Positions 29,255 to 36,704 of a stretch of DNA of 36,704 nt are shown one piece after another. Position numbers and translations under genes: made by a program. The notes beneath the pieces were generated by a model. That model searched no databases. It had not been told where the DNA came from and saw nothing but the letters and a program-made list of their open reading frames with translations. Origin of the DNA: a virus; IMG/VR virus record IMGVR_UViG_3300032893_000178, positions 1 through 36,704 of that record; one strand, given 5' to 3'. Within the stretch, counting starts at the first letter, position 1. Every line of letters starts with the position of its first letter.

Positions 29255-30151
29255 CTACCCCGATATACTAGCTGGCGGGTCGCCTCGCCAGGGGTTGTAG
29301 ACCCTGAATCTAGGTTCGGCACTTATTACCTGGCTCTCAGTAACATTACCATACTCGTCTTTAGCGTTATCAATTGCGCCCTGAAATAGTGATAAAAATT
29401 CAGAAGCACGGTTATCGTTGCCTCTTTTTAAATAATGTCTATACATCGCATAGTCAACTGGGCCTTCTAAATATTCCTCTGGTAAGTCCATAACCTGACC
29501 AATCCTATAAGTTGACCCGCTAGCTGTCGGCCCCTGATAATAATTTTCTAAAACTAAAGTCGTGGCGTTGGTATAGCTGGCAATTCGATAAAAGTTCTCA
29601 TCCGAACCGTCGGTATTCTGGAACCACTGGCCAGCCATTTTAGCTGTAAAAGTCGTTCCCGTACCCGTTAGCGTAGTTGTATTATTGGTTATCGCAATCG
29701 TCCCTGTTGAGTAATCATCCTGAGTCATTTGAACATGTTTAGGTGAGAAAACTAGAGTAATGGCGTTCTCGACCGAACTAGCCGGAGTCGGATAAAGCCC
29801 AAACTCATTATTCCCTCTGACGAAATAGTGGGTTGGCCGTCCTTGAATATTTAACATATTCATCATGCCCCACGCCATTTCATCGGGTATCTGTTCCATT
29901 GGCGGGTTGTAGTTCCCCTGATTAACGTAAACTTCTTTTAACTTGAAAGCATCGCCAGGAAACTGGTAATACTGCTGTCCGGCTACTAGATTTGTCGTCC
30001 TAGAGTGACGGTTATACTCTCTACCTAAAGCAGCTAGAAATTTAGAGGCTCCTATATTCATATCCCGCTTGAATTTAATCAATGAGGTAGCGTCGGTTAA
30101 TCCTGAGATTTGTTGGGCTAAGGATTGCTGGTCACTCCAAGTTATCTTCAT
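29255..30151 (-). CDS. Head-tail adaptor / tail tubular A-like protein, 298 aa
   Basis: Starts with helices (QQSLAQQISGLTDATSLIKF) followed by a beta barrel (NLVAGQQYYQFPGDAFKLKE) and a GTGTTFTAKMAGQWF segment, ending in helices. The helical start, the FPGDAFKLKEVYV-like strand and the DLPEEYLEGPVDYAMYRHYL part (a DUF6682-like pattern) are typical of phage adaptor proteins that sit under the portal. ATG overlap with the fibre gene upstream. Confidence 0.65.
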   Translation of the reverse strand: MKITWSDQQSLAQQISGLTDATSLIKFKRDMNIGASKFLAALGREYNRHSRTTNLVAGQQYYQFPGDAFKLKEVYVNQGNYNPPMEQIPDEMAWGMMNMLNIQGRPTHYFVRGNNEFGLYPTPASSVENAITLVFSPKHVQMTQDDYSTGTIAITNNTTTLTGTGTTFTAKMAGQWFQNTDGSDENFYRIASYTNATTLVLENYYQGPTASGSTYRIGQVMDLPEEYLEGPVDYAMYRHYLKRGNDNRASEFLSLFQGAIDNAKDEYGNVTESQVISAEPRFRVYNPWRGDPPASISG

Positions 30152-31104
30152 TAAGCTGCCTCATACCGAAATTCCACAGTTAAAGTATCACTGGTGGCCC
30201 AAGTCATCGGCACTGAAGAGCTGGCGGCCACATCTTTAACATTAGTTGCGACCTGTTGTGTCCAGGCTTTAGCGGTCGTAGTCGAAGCCCACAGCGCCCT
30301 GATTGTAAACGGAGTGGTGGCGGAGTCGTCATAAGCCACGCCTTGCCCGATACACTCACGGTCAGCCGTGTAAGCCACTGAAGTTACGGGCAGAGAAAAG
30401 GTTAGCGCCCCGCTGACTGAGCTGCTAGACCCGAAAGTAAAAGCGGCTCTACCAAAGACTAATTTACCGATTTGCTGGTAAGACCCAGCTACCGAACCGT
30501 TGCCTGTGGAAAAGTTAGTCCAAGTTGGTGTATAAGAAGTTGAAGCGAATGATGAATCCGTGCCAATCTTACTAGCTGTGATTGCGCCTGAAGCAATCGC
30601 CGAAGAACCAATCGTAGCACTGCTAACAGAGATACCGTAAATCGTACCTGAGTTGGCTGAGGTGTGACCGGCGACTGAATCCACCGTGACTGTGGTGTTA
30701 TCTATCGTACCACCAGTTATAGCGGGACTGGTAAGAGTTTTATTGGTGAGGGTTTGTGTTGCACCAGTCCCGACTAATGTAGTTGAGGCATCAGGCAGGG
30801 TATAGGTTCGGGTCGTAGAGGTTGTGATGCCAGATAATTGAAATTTGGCTTGTTTAGTAGCGTCGCCGTCATCTTGTAGGATAAAATTAGCGTCAAGCAA
30901 AGTAACAGAATTTGTATTGTCTAATGTCTTATTAGTTAGGCTCTGGCTATCTGAAGTAGACACCACTGAACCAGCGGTAATACCTGATATATTATTGGGT
31001 GTGATGTAATAAGAGGCACCGCCTGAAGTATCAAGAATCTCTAACTTATCAGCCGCACGGTCAACCGCTGGTATTGCCGTTAAATCGGAAATCTTACCGG
31101 CCAT
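30151..31104 (-). CDS. Tail fibre/appendage protein, 317 aa
   Basis: Starts at the ATG at 31104, with AAGGAAT upstream, rather than the longer open frame to 31146. The product has two copies of a SQSLTNKTLDN / TQTLTNKTLTSPAIT motif, which occurs in many phage fibre shafts, then a Ser/Thr-rich beta tip (SGALTFSLPVTSVAYTADRE). A host-binding tail fibre is likely. Coupled to the adaptor gene by overlap. Confidence 0.7.
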   Translation of the reverse strand: MAGKISDLTAIPAVDRAADKLEILDTSGGASYYITPNNISGITAGSVVSTSDSQSLTNKTLDNTNSVTLLDANFILQDDGDATKQAKFQLSGITTSTTRTYTLPDASTTLVGTGATQTLTNKTLTSPAITGGTIDNTTVTVDSVAGHTSANSGTIYGISVSSATIGSSAIASGAITASKIGTDSSFASTSYTPTWTNFSTGNGSVAGSYQQIGKLVFGRAAFTFGSSSSVSGALTFSLPVTSVAYTADRECIGQGVAYDDSATTPFTIRALWASTTTAKAWTQQVATNVKDVAASSSVPMTWATSDTLTVEFRYEAA

Positions 31105-31105
31105 T

Positions 31106-31291
31106 TTATTCCTTATCTGTCCATTGAGTTGGTGTTTTAGTAACAATCACAGTATCGTCTAGGACTCTAGTCGTACCATCCTCTTCTAAGCGAACCGTGC
31201 CGTCCTCTTCAAGCCTCTGCACACCAGAGTTGTTGTTATTGGTTGTGCCGGAATCGCTCGGTGTCCAAGTTGTCGCTACTTTATCGGTCAT
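31106..31291 (-). CDS. Small protein with a tandem peptide repeat, 61 aa
   Basis: Contains two adjacent copies of RLEEDGT (VQRLEEDGTVRLEEDGTTRV), then a Thr-rich end. Ends at the ribosome site of the fibre gene. The N-terminal TNNNNSG is low complexity. It may be a short virion linker or chaperone for the fibre; nothing else recognisable. Confidence 0.5.
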   Translation of the reverse strand: MTDKVATTWTPSDSGTTNNNNSGVQRLEEDGTVRLEEDGTTRVLDDTVIVTKTPTQWTDKE

Positions 31292-31554
31292 TTCGGGTCA
31301 GCCCAAACAGTTACATCACAAGAGCCTGAAGCAACAATTCTTACGCCAGTCTTGAAATCTTTATAAGTGTACCTAAGTCCGGTTGTCGGGCTGTCAATCG
31401 TAGCCACGTTAGCTGTCGTGCCGCTAGTACCGTCAATCACCTTAATTGTCCCGCTAGAGGCTAGCGCCCCGCTATTGACCTGAACCCAGACCTCTTTACA
31501 AGCGCCAGTGAAAACCTGTGTTTGAGTGGTATCTGTTATGTAGCTATATGCCAT
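31288..31554 (-). CDS. Small beta-rich structural protein, 88 aa
   Basis: Beta-strand-rich and Thr/Ser/Gly-rich (VFTGACKEVWVQVNSGALAS, then GTSGTTANVATIDSPTTGLR). Resembles small phage tail or decoration components. The ATG at 31554 follows terminator 4 by some 12 bases. No family recognised. Confidence 0.5.
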   Translation of the reverse strand: MAYSYITDTTQTQVFTGACKEVWVQVNSGALASSGTIKVIDGTSGTTANVATIDSPTTGLRYTYKDFKTGVRIVASGSCDVTVWADPK

Positions 31555-31565
31555 AAGTGCTCCTT

Positions 31566-31599
31566 AAAATAAAAAGCCGCACAATTAGCTGTGCAGCCG
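31566..31599 (-). terminator. Intrinsic terminator (shared-loop family, copy 4)
   Basis: On the minus strand GCTGCACA pairs with TGTGCGGC around a GCTAAT loop, followed by TTTTTATTTT. The loop is the same as in copy 3 while the stem sequence differs, with compensatory pairs. Confidence 0.85.
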
Positions 31600-31618
31600 T
31601 TATCCATATAATAGCATA

Positions 31619-33310
31619 TTAACCGATGCCCATTAAAGGCAACATTCCACCGCCGGTTTTAGTTTGGATAGTGAAACTTCTTACTGAACTCCAAGCTCCC
31701 CAAAGTGGATAATTGCCTGTCCTAGCGACGGCTCTAGCCCGCCAATAATAAGTGCTGCCGTTAGTCAAAGCTGATGATGTATAGCCTATCTGGTCGCCCG
31801 AAGCAAACGGGTCAGTATCACCAGGATTAGTAATATCAGCAAAGCCTGAATCTGTTGGTGAGTAAGCCGCCGTTAGGAAAGAGTGAGTAGTATCAGCTAT
31901 AAAACTAGCGATAACAGCGCTCCAAGTTAAAGATGAACCCAAAGTGAATCCCGCTGAATAAGTGCTGGTCGAAGAAACAATCTGAGTCTCGCCGCCAGCT
32001 CGGTTAACGCTGCCCAGCGAATAATTGGCGGCCGTGAAATTACTATACCCTGTCCCCACTCCCAGCGTGTGTGAACTATCAATTTGGGCGTGGGCTAAAC
32101 CGACTAAAACCTGCTTGGCGATTGTGGTCGTGATATTGCCGGAATTAGGGGCATTACTTGTCCCTACAGCGAAGTTATATTGGTCAACTGGAAAGTGGGA
32201 CTTATCTATGTTAGTTAGCTCAAAGATGATTATGGCTCCTGGCGACGTCGTCCCAAAGGTAGCTGTCACGGTCGGGGTCGTCCCGCCCGTGATGTTAGTG
32301 GCGTACCAGACATCTGTAAAGTTACCGCCGTCGGTGTTTATTATGGCTCGTCGATAAGTATTACTCTGGCTATCTGTCACGCCAGTTGGGATTAAACCAT
32401 TTTGCTGCACCACCAGCGCTACTACTGCGTTACCGGTTGTCGTATTGCTGCCGAAAGTAGCGCCTAGAGTTGCAACGGATGAACTAGCGCCAGCCGAAGC
32501 GCCTTGCGAGTATGTCGGGGTTGAAAAAGATGAGAAGTTGGTATCTGAAATCTCTATCTCATAGCTTAAATCGGTCGAGTTGGCTTCCGTTCCTGTGAAG
32601 TTAAGCGTCGGTGTCAGGGTTGTAAAAGTTGAGGCATCGGCGGTGTTTAAAGAGATTGTCGGCAGGGCAGCGGTATTTATTTCAAGTGTGATAGCCCCAA
32701 AAGCCGAAGCTGAAGTTGAACCCCAAGTAATTGTCTTGCCGCTGAAGCCTGAGTTTCTATAAACGCACTCCGCACCGGTAGTCGGTGAGGCGTAGCCGTC
32801 ATCAAAGCCCTCTGTCCAGCCAGTCGGCTGCGTCAAGGTAGCAGGGTTAGTGGCGTTGCCGACAAAACCTAGCGTTATGTTATTAGTGTTAGCGTTGTTA
32901 GTAAAAGCTGGTGCTGGCGTACCGGAGCTAGCTTGGTTGCTTTGGATAGCTGACTGGACTATGGCGTTAATACCCCAGTAAGTCATGCCGGAAATTCTAA
33001 AGACTTGGATAACTGCGCCTGTCGCCGCATCGCCAGGGCAGTTGAAAGTAACCGTCATAGAGGAGTTGGCCGCAAAACCGTCAGATACGAAAGCGTAAAG
33101 CGTATCGCCAGAGGAATTTTTAACCGCTGAAGTAATTAAGTTAAAGCCAATACTCTGCGAGTCGGTCATCGAACCAGGGTCAACCGTCGCTGTGGCTACT
33201 ACAAAAGCGACTAACAAATCACCGGCGGCGGGCGTAAAAGACCCCGACGCATAAGATGTCGTATTAGACGTTGAGGCCGTCGATATGGCGGCGGTGACTG
33301 CGGCTGCCAT
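31619..33310 (-). CDS. Large Ser/Thr-rich beta tail protein, 563 aa
   Basis: Beta-rich throughout. It has two copies of a domain with the pattern ...GDLLVAFVV...VTDSQSxxxN...W (about residues 28-130 and 285-380), each probably a jelly roll or Ig-like fold. A fibronectin-like segment (LNFTGTEANSTDLSYEIEIS) lies between them, and a C-terminal domain (SALTNGSTYYWRARAVAR) follows. Likely a tail appendage or adhesion protein. ATG overlaps the previous stop (TAATG). Confidence 0.6.
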   Translation of the reverse strand: MAAAVTAAISTASTSNTTSYASGSFTPAAGDLLVAFVVATATVDPGSMTDSQSIGFNLITSAVKNSSGDTLYAFVSDGFAANSSMTVTFNCPGDAATGAVIQVFRISGMTYWGINAIVQSAIQSNQASSGTPAPAFTNNANTNNITLGFVGNATNPATLTQPTGWTEGFDDGYASPTTGAECVYRNSGFSGKTITWGSTSASAFGAITLEINTAALPTISLNTADASTFTTLTPTLNFTGTEANSTDLSYEIEISDTNFSSFSTPTYSQGASAGASSSVATLGATFGSNTTTGNAVVALVVQQNGLIPTGVTDSQSNTYRRAIINTDGGNFTDVWYATNITGGTTPTVTATFGTTSPGAIIIFELTNIDKSHFPVDQYNFAVGTSNAPNSGNITTTIAKQVLVGLAHAQIDSSHTLGVGTGYSNFTAANYSLGSVNRAGGETQIVSSTSTYSAGFTLGSSLTWSAVIASFIADTTHSFLTAAYSPTDSGFADITNPGDTDPFASGDQIGYTSSALTNGSTYYWRARAVARTGNYPLWGAWSSVRSFTIQTKTGGGMLPLMGIG

Positions 33311-33525
33311 TACTGGCCTTTACTGAGCTGTTGTAAGAACCAATCTAGGCCGGTTGACATTAAGGGTTGTAAAATTTCGAGCTTGTTTTTTACATCTGTA
33401 ACTTGGCTAACGACAGTCGTATCTTTAATATCGCCTTTATCAATAGCGGTTTGGGCAGCCGTCAAAGTATCTATACAATCCTGCAATTCGCTGCTGATTG
33501 CGTTTAAGAATATGTTGTCTTGCAT
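33310..33525 (-). CDS. Small helical protein, 71 aa
   Basis: Helical and coiled-coil-like (SELQDCIDTLTAAQTAIDKG, VTDVKNKLEILQPLMSTGLD), placed between two large tail proteins. It has an ATG start with a GGAG-like site and overlaps the next gene. Tail-assembly accessory by position only. Confidence 0.55.
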   Translation of the reverse strand: MQDNIFLNAISSELQDCIDTLTAAQTAIDKGDIKDTTVVSQVTDVKNKLEILQPLMSTGLDWFLQQLSKGQ

Positions 33526-33533
33526 TTCATCTC

Positions 33534-35579
33534 CTACTTATTTTGTATAAACTGTGCCGTTATGTAAACCGAAGCTACCGAAGTCACAGTGATTAACTTC
33601 CAAGCTTTATTGGTGGCAGACTGGGTCAAGGGCACCTGGAAAACAATACCCCTCATATCTGTAGCAGGGGCATATCCTGTCCACCTTAAAGTTGTGCCGT
33701 CATCATTATATAACTGGACTACCGTACCGGTTGCCGAGCTATTGGTGAAGGTCAGAGACACTAAATCTAAGTAAGTTGCCGATACAGCTGTGACAATAGT
33801 CGTGGCTGAGGTTGAAGAAGTTATGGTAGTAGATTGGTCGCTGGCTAAATCCCGTATAGTTTGAGGGATAACCACTTGTCGGCCGAACTTATCCACCATT
33901 GCGCCTGTCAAGTTCCCGTCAGAAGCAGCTGAAGGCAGAGAAGTCTTAGCTAGACCGGCTTTGTAATAAGCGTTGGCGGGTACAGCCGAACCGGTAGCGT
34001 CACCAGCTATGACTTGAGCCTTTAGGTTGGTAGCAGTCGACTGCCTAACAAACACATCACCGTCTGCACCCTTAACATCAACCTTACCAGCTGTCGAAAA
34101 AGCCGTACCTAAAGTCCCTAGTAGGTTGCCGTCAAGAGCGAACTTAGCACTGTAGGTAGTTGAATTACTTGTTAAGGCATTACCAGCCCCGTCACGGTTA
34201 TTAACGGTTGCTAATAGATTAGCAGCGGTAGCGTTACGAACAAACACGTCGCCGTCGGCACCCTTAATATCCACTTTTCCTGCGGTGCTAAAAGCCGTTC
34301 CAAGAGTACCAAGTAAGTTAGCGTCTTGAGCGTACTTAGCAGTGTAGGTAGAGGAGTTAGAAGTCCACAGATTTCCAGCCCCGTCAGCGTTACGCACCGT
34401 ACCGATAACTTTTGTCGTCTCAGCACTGAGCGCTACAAGATTAGTCGTACCAGGTGTTGTTTGGTCTATACTAACTTTGCCTATTACATTCGTACCGGCC
34501 GGTAAGGAACCAGAAAAAGAATCAATTATTACCTTGCCCATAACACTGGTGGTGTCGGAGATAGTGTTAGCGACATCTACATTGTAAAAAGCTCGGCCAT
34601 ATAAATAATTAACCACGATGTCGGTATTGGTAACGCTGCCGCTGTTTATCCCTCTAATAGTGCCATTTAGACTATTAATAAGAAGTGTTGACGGGTGTGG
34701 CAATCTTTTGGTGTGAGTCGCTACTAATGTCCCATTAATATAAAAACCGACTTTATCAATGGACACTTCAATATGATAAGTGTTAGTCGAAGAAGTAACT
34801 GCGCTACCTGGTAAGGTTATTGTATTGGTTTCTGATTCGTTGGATGAAGGTGTGGTGGTAGGGTTGTAACCTGTCTCAGTTATTACTTTTGTGTTATCTG
34901 TCCCGCTAAAATGGAACCGTGCGTATTGGATTGCTGTGGCCGTCACATTAGACTCAAAGCCAAAGTATATATCTTGGTTGGCAACCCGTTGGCTAATACT
35001 GAAGTTGGACTCGCCTATTAATGGTGCGGCGGCGGCCACAATATAGGCATAAGTCTCAGCTGATGTATTAGTACCTAATGACATTGTCATTTGGCCACTT
35101 GAAACTGACAATGTCGCACCACTACCCGTGACGGTGCCTAGCTGCTGAGTGTCGTAGGCACCCGTTGCCGAAGTGCCAGGATAAGGAAAGAATAATCGTA
35201 CCGTATTAGCATCAATAATTTCAGCCACTTGAGTTAGCTCGGCCTCAGTATCGGCTGATAACTTTATGAAATCTAAAACAAAAACTGAGTAGCCGATGTC
35301 TGTGCCACTGACTGTCGTGCTGCCATTCGTGAAAGTTGCCGAACCTGGCGAATAATGAAGTGATGCCCCTGTGAAATTAACCCTAACCGAACCATTTTCT
35401 GTAGTAACGCCACCGCTTACAATTAAGGCACCGTTTGGGTCGGTCTGTAAATAATTAATTACGCCAGTAGGTAGTGTGAAGCCTGGAAAAAAATCAGCCG
35501 GAGTCGTGACGATACTAGCGGCCGCCGTGCCGTCGGCATTAATAACTAACTTATTGGTACTATTTAAAGTACCGTCCAT
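33534..35579 (-). CDS. Tail protein with concanavalin-like domain and internal repeats (681 aa from ATG)
   Basis: The N-terminal half is a beta-sandwich with lectin/laminin-G-like features (SNFSISQRVANQDIYFGFES, TYHIEVSIDKVGFYINGTLV; about 130-320). A tandem repeat of about 63 residues follows (around 390-515), then a C-terminal beta domain. The ATG at 35579 is the first start codon in this frame, but typical N-terminal sequence of such proteins (ADNITVTAGTGTTVAADEV) lies just upstream in the same frame, after an amber codon. The real protein may therefore start further up; see 35580-35729. Confidence 0.65.
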   Translation of the reverse strand: MDGTLNSTNKLVINADGTAAASIVTTPADFFPGFTLPTGVINYLQTDPNGALIVSGGVTTENGSVRVNFTGASLHYSPGSATFTNGSTTVSGTDIGYSVFVLDFIKLSADTEAELTQVAEIIDANTVRLFFPYPGTSATGAYDTQQLGTVTGSGATLSVSSGQMTMSLGTNTSAETYAYIVAAAAPLIGESNFSISQRVANQDIYFGFESNVTATAIQYARFHFSGTDNTKVITETGYNPTTTPSSNESETNTITLPGSAVTSSTNTYHIEVSIDKVGFYINGTLVATHTKRLPHPSTLLINSLNGTIRGINSGSVTNTDIVVNYLYGRAFYNVDVANTISDTTSVMGKVIIDSFSGSLPAGTNVIGKVSIDQTTPGTTNLVALSAETTKVIGTVRNADGAGNLWTSNSSTYTAKYAQDANLLGTLGTAFSTAGKVDIKGADGDVFVRNATAANLLATVNNRDGAGNALTSNSTTYSAKFALDGNLLGTLGTAFSTAGKVDVKGADGDVFVRQSTATNLKAQVIAGDATGSAVPANAYYKAGLAKTSLPSAASDGNLTGAMVDKFGRQVVIPQTIRDLASDQSTTITSSTSATTIVTAVSATYLDLVSLTFTNSSATGTVVQLYNDDGTTLRWTGYAPATDMRGIVFQVPLTQSATNKAWKLITVTSVASVYITAQFIQNK
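34047..34410 (-). repeat. Tandem 189-base coding repeat in the tail protein
   Basis: Two adjacent copies (34236-34410 and 34047-34213) encode NADGAG/NRDGAG ... NLLGTLGTAFSTAGKVD ... KGADGDVFVR at a 63-residue period. The codons differ more than the peptides, so the duplication is old and kept by selection. Confidence 0.7.
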
Positions 35580-35729
35580 AATTTTGCCGAAGCCAACTTT
35601 GACTGTTCCTAGTGTCCCGTCAGTAACTTCATCAGCAGCAACGGTCGTACCGGTTCCTGCGGTTACGGTAATGTTATCAGCCGTAAATCTATCCTACTCT
35701 TTCTGGCCTTTTTTAAATTTCGTGTCCAT
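35580..35729 (-). other. Upstream in-frame extension of the tail protein, interrupted by TAG
   Basis: ATG at 35729 starts MDTKFKKGQKE, then TAG (35696-35694), then DRFTADNITVTAGTG...VGFGKI leading in frame into the ATG at 35579. The segment after TAG resembles the common N-terminus of phage structural proteins (ITVTAGTGTTVAADEV). No ATG, GTG or TTG lies between TAG and 35579. The segment is translated only if the amber codon is read through or the start is unusual; otherwise it is a decayed end. Confidence 0.5.
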
Positions 35730-35738
35730 ATACTAAGT

Positions 35739-35864
35739 TTACTGTGGAATGAAAAAAATAAAAAGCGGTATAGAGGTTGAGGAAACTGGTGTGATGTTTT
35801 CAACCGGCACATCAACTAAAGCTAGTTGTCCGGTTAAAAAGTTAAATAAAAATCTTAAAGCCAT
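35739..35864 (-). CDS. Small hydrophobic protein, 41 aa
   Basis: The ATG overlaps the stop of the 112-aa gene (TAATG), and the frame ends ten bases before the ATG at 35729. The product is hydrophobic at both ends (ALRFLFNFLTGQLALVDVPV and PLFIFFIPQ), without a single clear transmembrane span. It fits the packed operon; role unknown. Confidence 0.45.
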   Translation of the reverse strand: MALRFLFNFLTGQLALVDVPVENITPVSSTSIPLFIFFIPQ

Positions 35865-36202
35865 TAGACCGCTACGAAGTGTATATCCGTTATTATATTA
35901 TTTACATCATAGGCAATTGTTAAATTTCCGACAGTTGAACCGTTCTTTTTAACAGCGGCGCTCTGGTAATTATCATTGCCGTCAGGATTGGAAAAACTAA
36001 GTTGGTCAAACGGTACGGGGATTAAAGCATTTTCCATGACCATTTTTTGATTACCAAAGGCATCAACATTAAGACCAGCATCTACTGATAAATCATGTGT
36101 CGTGGGGTCAGCCCATAGAGAAACCGGTGTTGTGCCGTCAGCATTAGAAACGGCGATTAAGCTTGGTTCATTATTCTGGTCAAACCTGGCTCTATCAGTC
36201 AT
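35864..36202 (-). CDS. Phage structural beta protein, 112 aa
   Basis: Begins MTDRARFDQNNEPSLIAVSN and has TTPVSLWADPTTHDLSVDAG, a sequence common at the start of phage head or tail beta proteins (TPVxLxADPxTHxL). It is followed by a C-terminal beta strand region (IAYDVNNIITDIHFVAV). It sits between the coiled-coil gene and the tail protein. Probably a minor virion component; the exact site is unknown. Confidence 0.55.
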   Translation of the reverse strand: MTDRARFDQNNEPSLIAVSNADGTTPVSLWADPTTHDLSVDAGLNVDAFGNQKMVMENALIPVPFDQLSFSNPDGNDNYQSAAVKKNGSTVGNLTIAYDVNNIITDIHFVAV

Positions 36203-36215
36203 CTACTAAATTATA

Positions 36216-36704
36216 TCACTTAGGTGGTAGGAATGATTTTAGCGGTGACTTCATAGCTTCACGCTGAGCTAGGTTTTGTTCTCTAGCCTGTAATTCTTCA
36301 TCCTTAGCCGTTAAAGCCTCGATAGCTCGGCGCTCGTAGTCTTTAAAGGCTTTAATTTGCTGGTCAAGAGCTAGTAAATCGTCATTTAATTGGTTTTTTT
36401 GGGCTTGTTTGCTAGCTATTTCGTCATTTAGGCGCATATTTTCACCAAGTAGTTTTTTAGCTGTCGCTTCAAGCTCCTCAGCTTCGCTCTTGAGGTCTTT
36501 TTTAACACCTTCGATTTGGATATTGTACTCCATTAGTTCTTGTTCAATATTAGACCGCTCAGCCCTCGCTTCGCTAATCTTTTTCTTAAGACCATTCAAG
36601 GTTCTACTGGCTTCGGTTTGTTTCTGAAACAGTAAATCAGTGGCATCTTTAATTCTAACCATTGCATCCGTCTTATACTGGGCCATTTCGCTATCAATCT
36701 CAGC
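36216..36704 (-). CDS. Coiled-coil protein, partial at the right edge (decoration-protein C-terminus?)
   Basis: The frame is open to the window end, and the ATG at 36686 has no ribosome site, so the gene probably starts beyond 36704. The visible 162 codons encode one long coiled coil (SRTLNGLKKKISEARAERSN, ELEATAKKLLGENMRLNDEI, QQIKAFKDYERRAIEALTAK) and a Pro-rich tail ending SFLPPK. If the ends join, this follows the 52 codons at 1-156 in the same frame, making a fusion of beta head and coiled-coil tail. Confidence 0.6.
   Translation of the reverse strand, partial: AEIDSEMAQYKTDAMVRIKDATDLLFQKQTEASRTLNGLKKKISEARAERSNIEQELMEYNIQIEGVKKDLKSEAEELEATAKKLLGENMRLNDEIASKQAQKNQLNDDLLALDQQIKAFKDYERRAIEALTAKDEELQAREQNLAQREAMKSPLKSFLPPK

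Noticed and set aside
32025-32357. Plus-strand frame opposite the 563-aa tail protein
   Set aside because: It is a shadow of repetitive Thr/Ser codons, with no ribosome site or promoter.
1-36704. CRISPR array, insertion sequence or integration module
   Set aside because: No regularly spaced repeats, transposase, integrase or attachment-site-like repeats were found on reading.

Overview
The window looks like the genome, or nearly the whole genome, of a tailed double-stranded DNA phage (Caudoviricetes). The evidence is a large and small terminase, portal, scaffold, major capsid protein, a large set of tail and fibre proteins, ejection-type proteins and a CHAP endolysin. No contractile sheath, tape measure or long-tail assembly set is recognisable. 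The tail-adaptor and nozzle-like pair next to Ala-rich internal proteins suggests a short-tailed (podovirus-like) virion, which is inference. UGA is used as an ordinary stop and ribosome sites are AAGGAG-like, so the host uses the standard bacterial code. No host gene, integrase, repressor or tRNA is seen, so the host cannot be named.

Nearly all genes lie on the minus strand and are packed with ATGA/TAATG overlaps. Reading along that strand, positions 15931 to 9292 hold small early genes: an annealing-protein candidate, a tiny HTH protein, a ParB/DGQHR-type protein, a HIT-like protein, a cytidylyltransferase-like protein, an HNH nuclease and the small terminase. Positions 9308 to 1 hold the large terminase (split in two frames), a GroES-like/GroEL chaperonin cassette, portal, scaffold and capsid. 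Positions 36704 to 24101 hold tail, fibre and receptor-binding candidates. Positions 24092 to 20152 hold ejection-type and small basic 'KGY' proteins. Positions 20155 to 17167 hold membrane and lysis genes. If the ends are joined, the partial frame at the left edge (1-156) continues in frame into the frame at the right edge (36216-36704). The window may therefore be a circularly permuted genome with one long leftward transcription unit.

The only plus-strand region is about 1.2 kb (15932-17170). It holds overlapping divergent promoters, a 66-aa gene, a stretch with three strong consecutive stem-loops that fold better as plus-strand RNA, a promoter followed at once by an intrinsic terminator, and tiny genes. 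Four intrinsic terminators inside the minus-strand unit share nearly the same loop and sit just upstream of the capsid, portal, 331-aa and 88-aa genes. They may set stepwise expression along the operon.

The points most worth a second look are the groES-like/groEL pair inside the packaging/head module, the structured plus-strand RNA region, the split large terminase, the in-frame amber codon near the start of a tail protein, the shared-loop terminators and the KGY-motif gene cluster.
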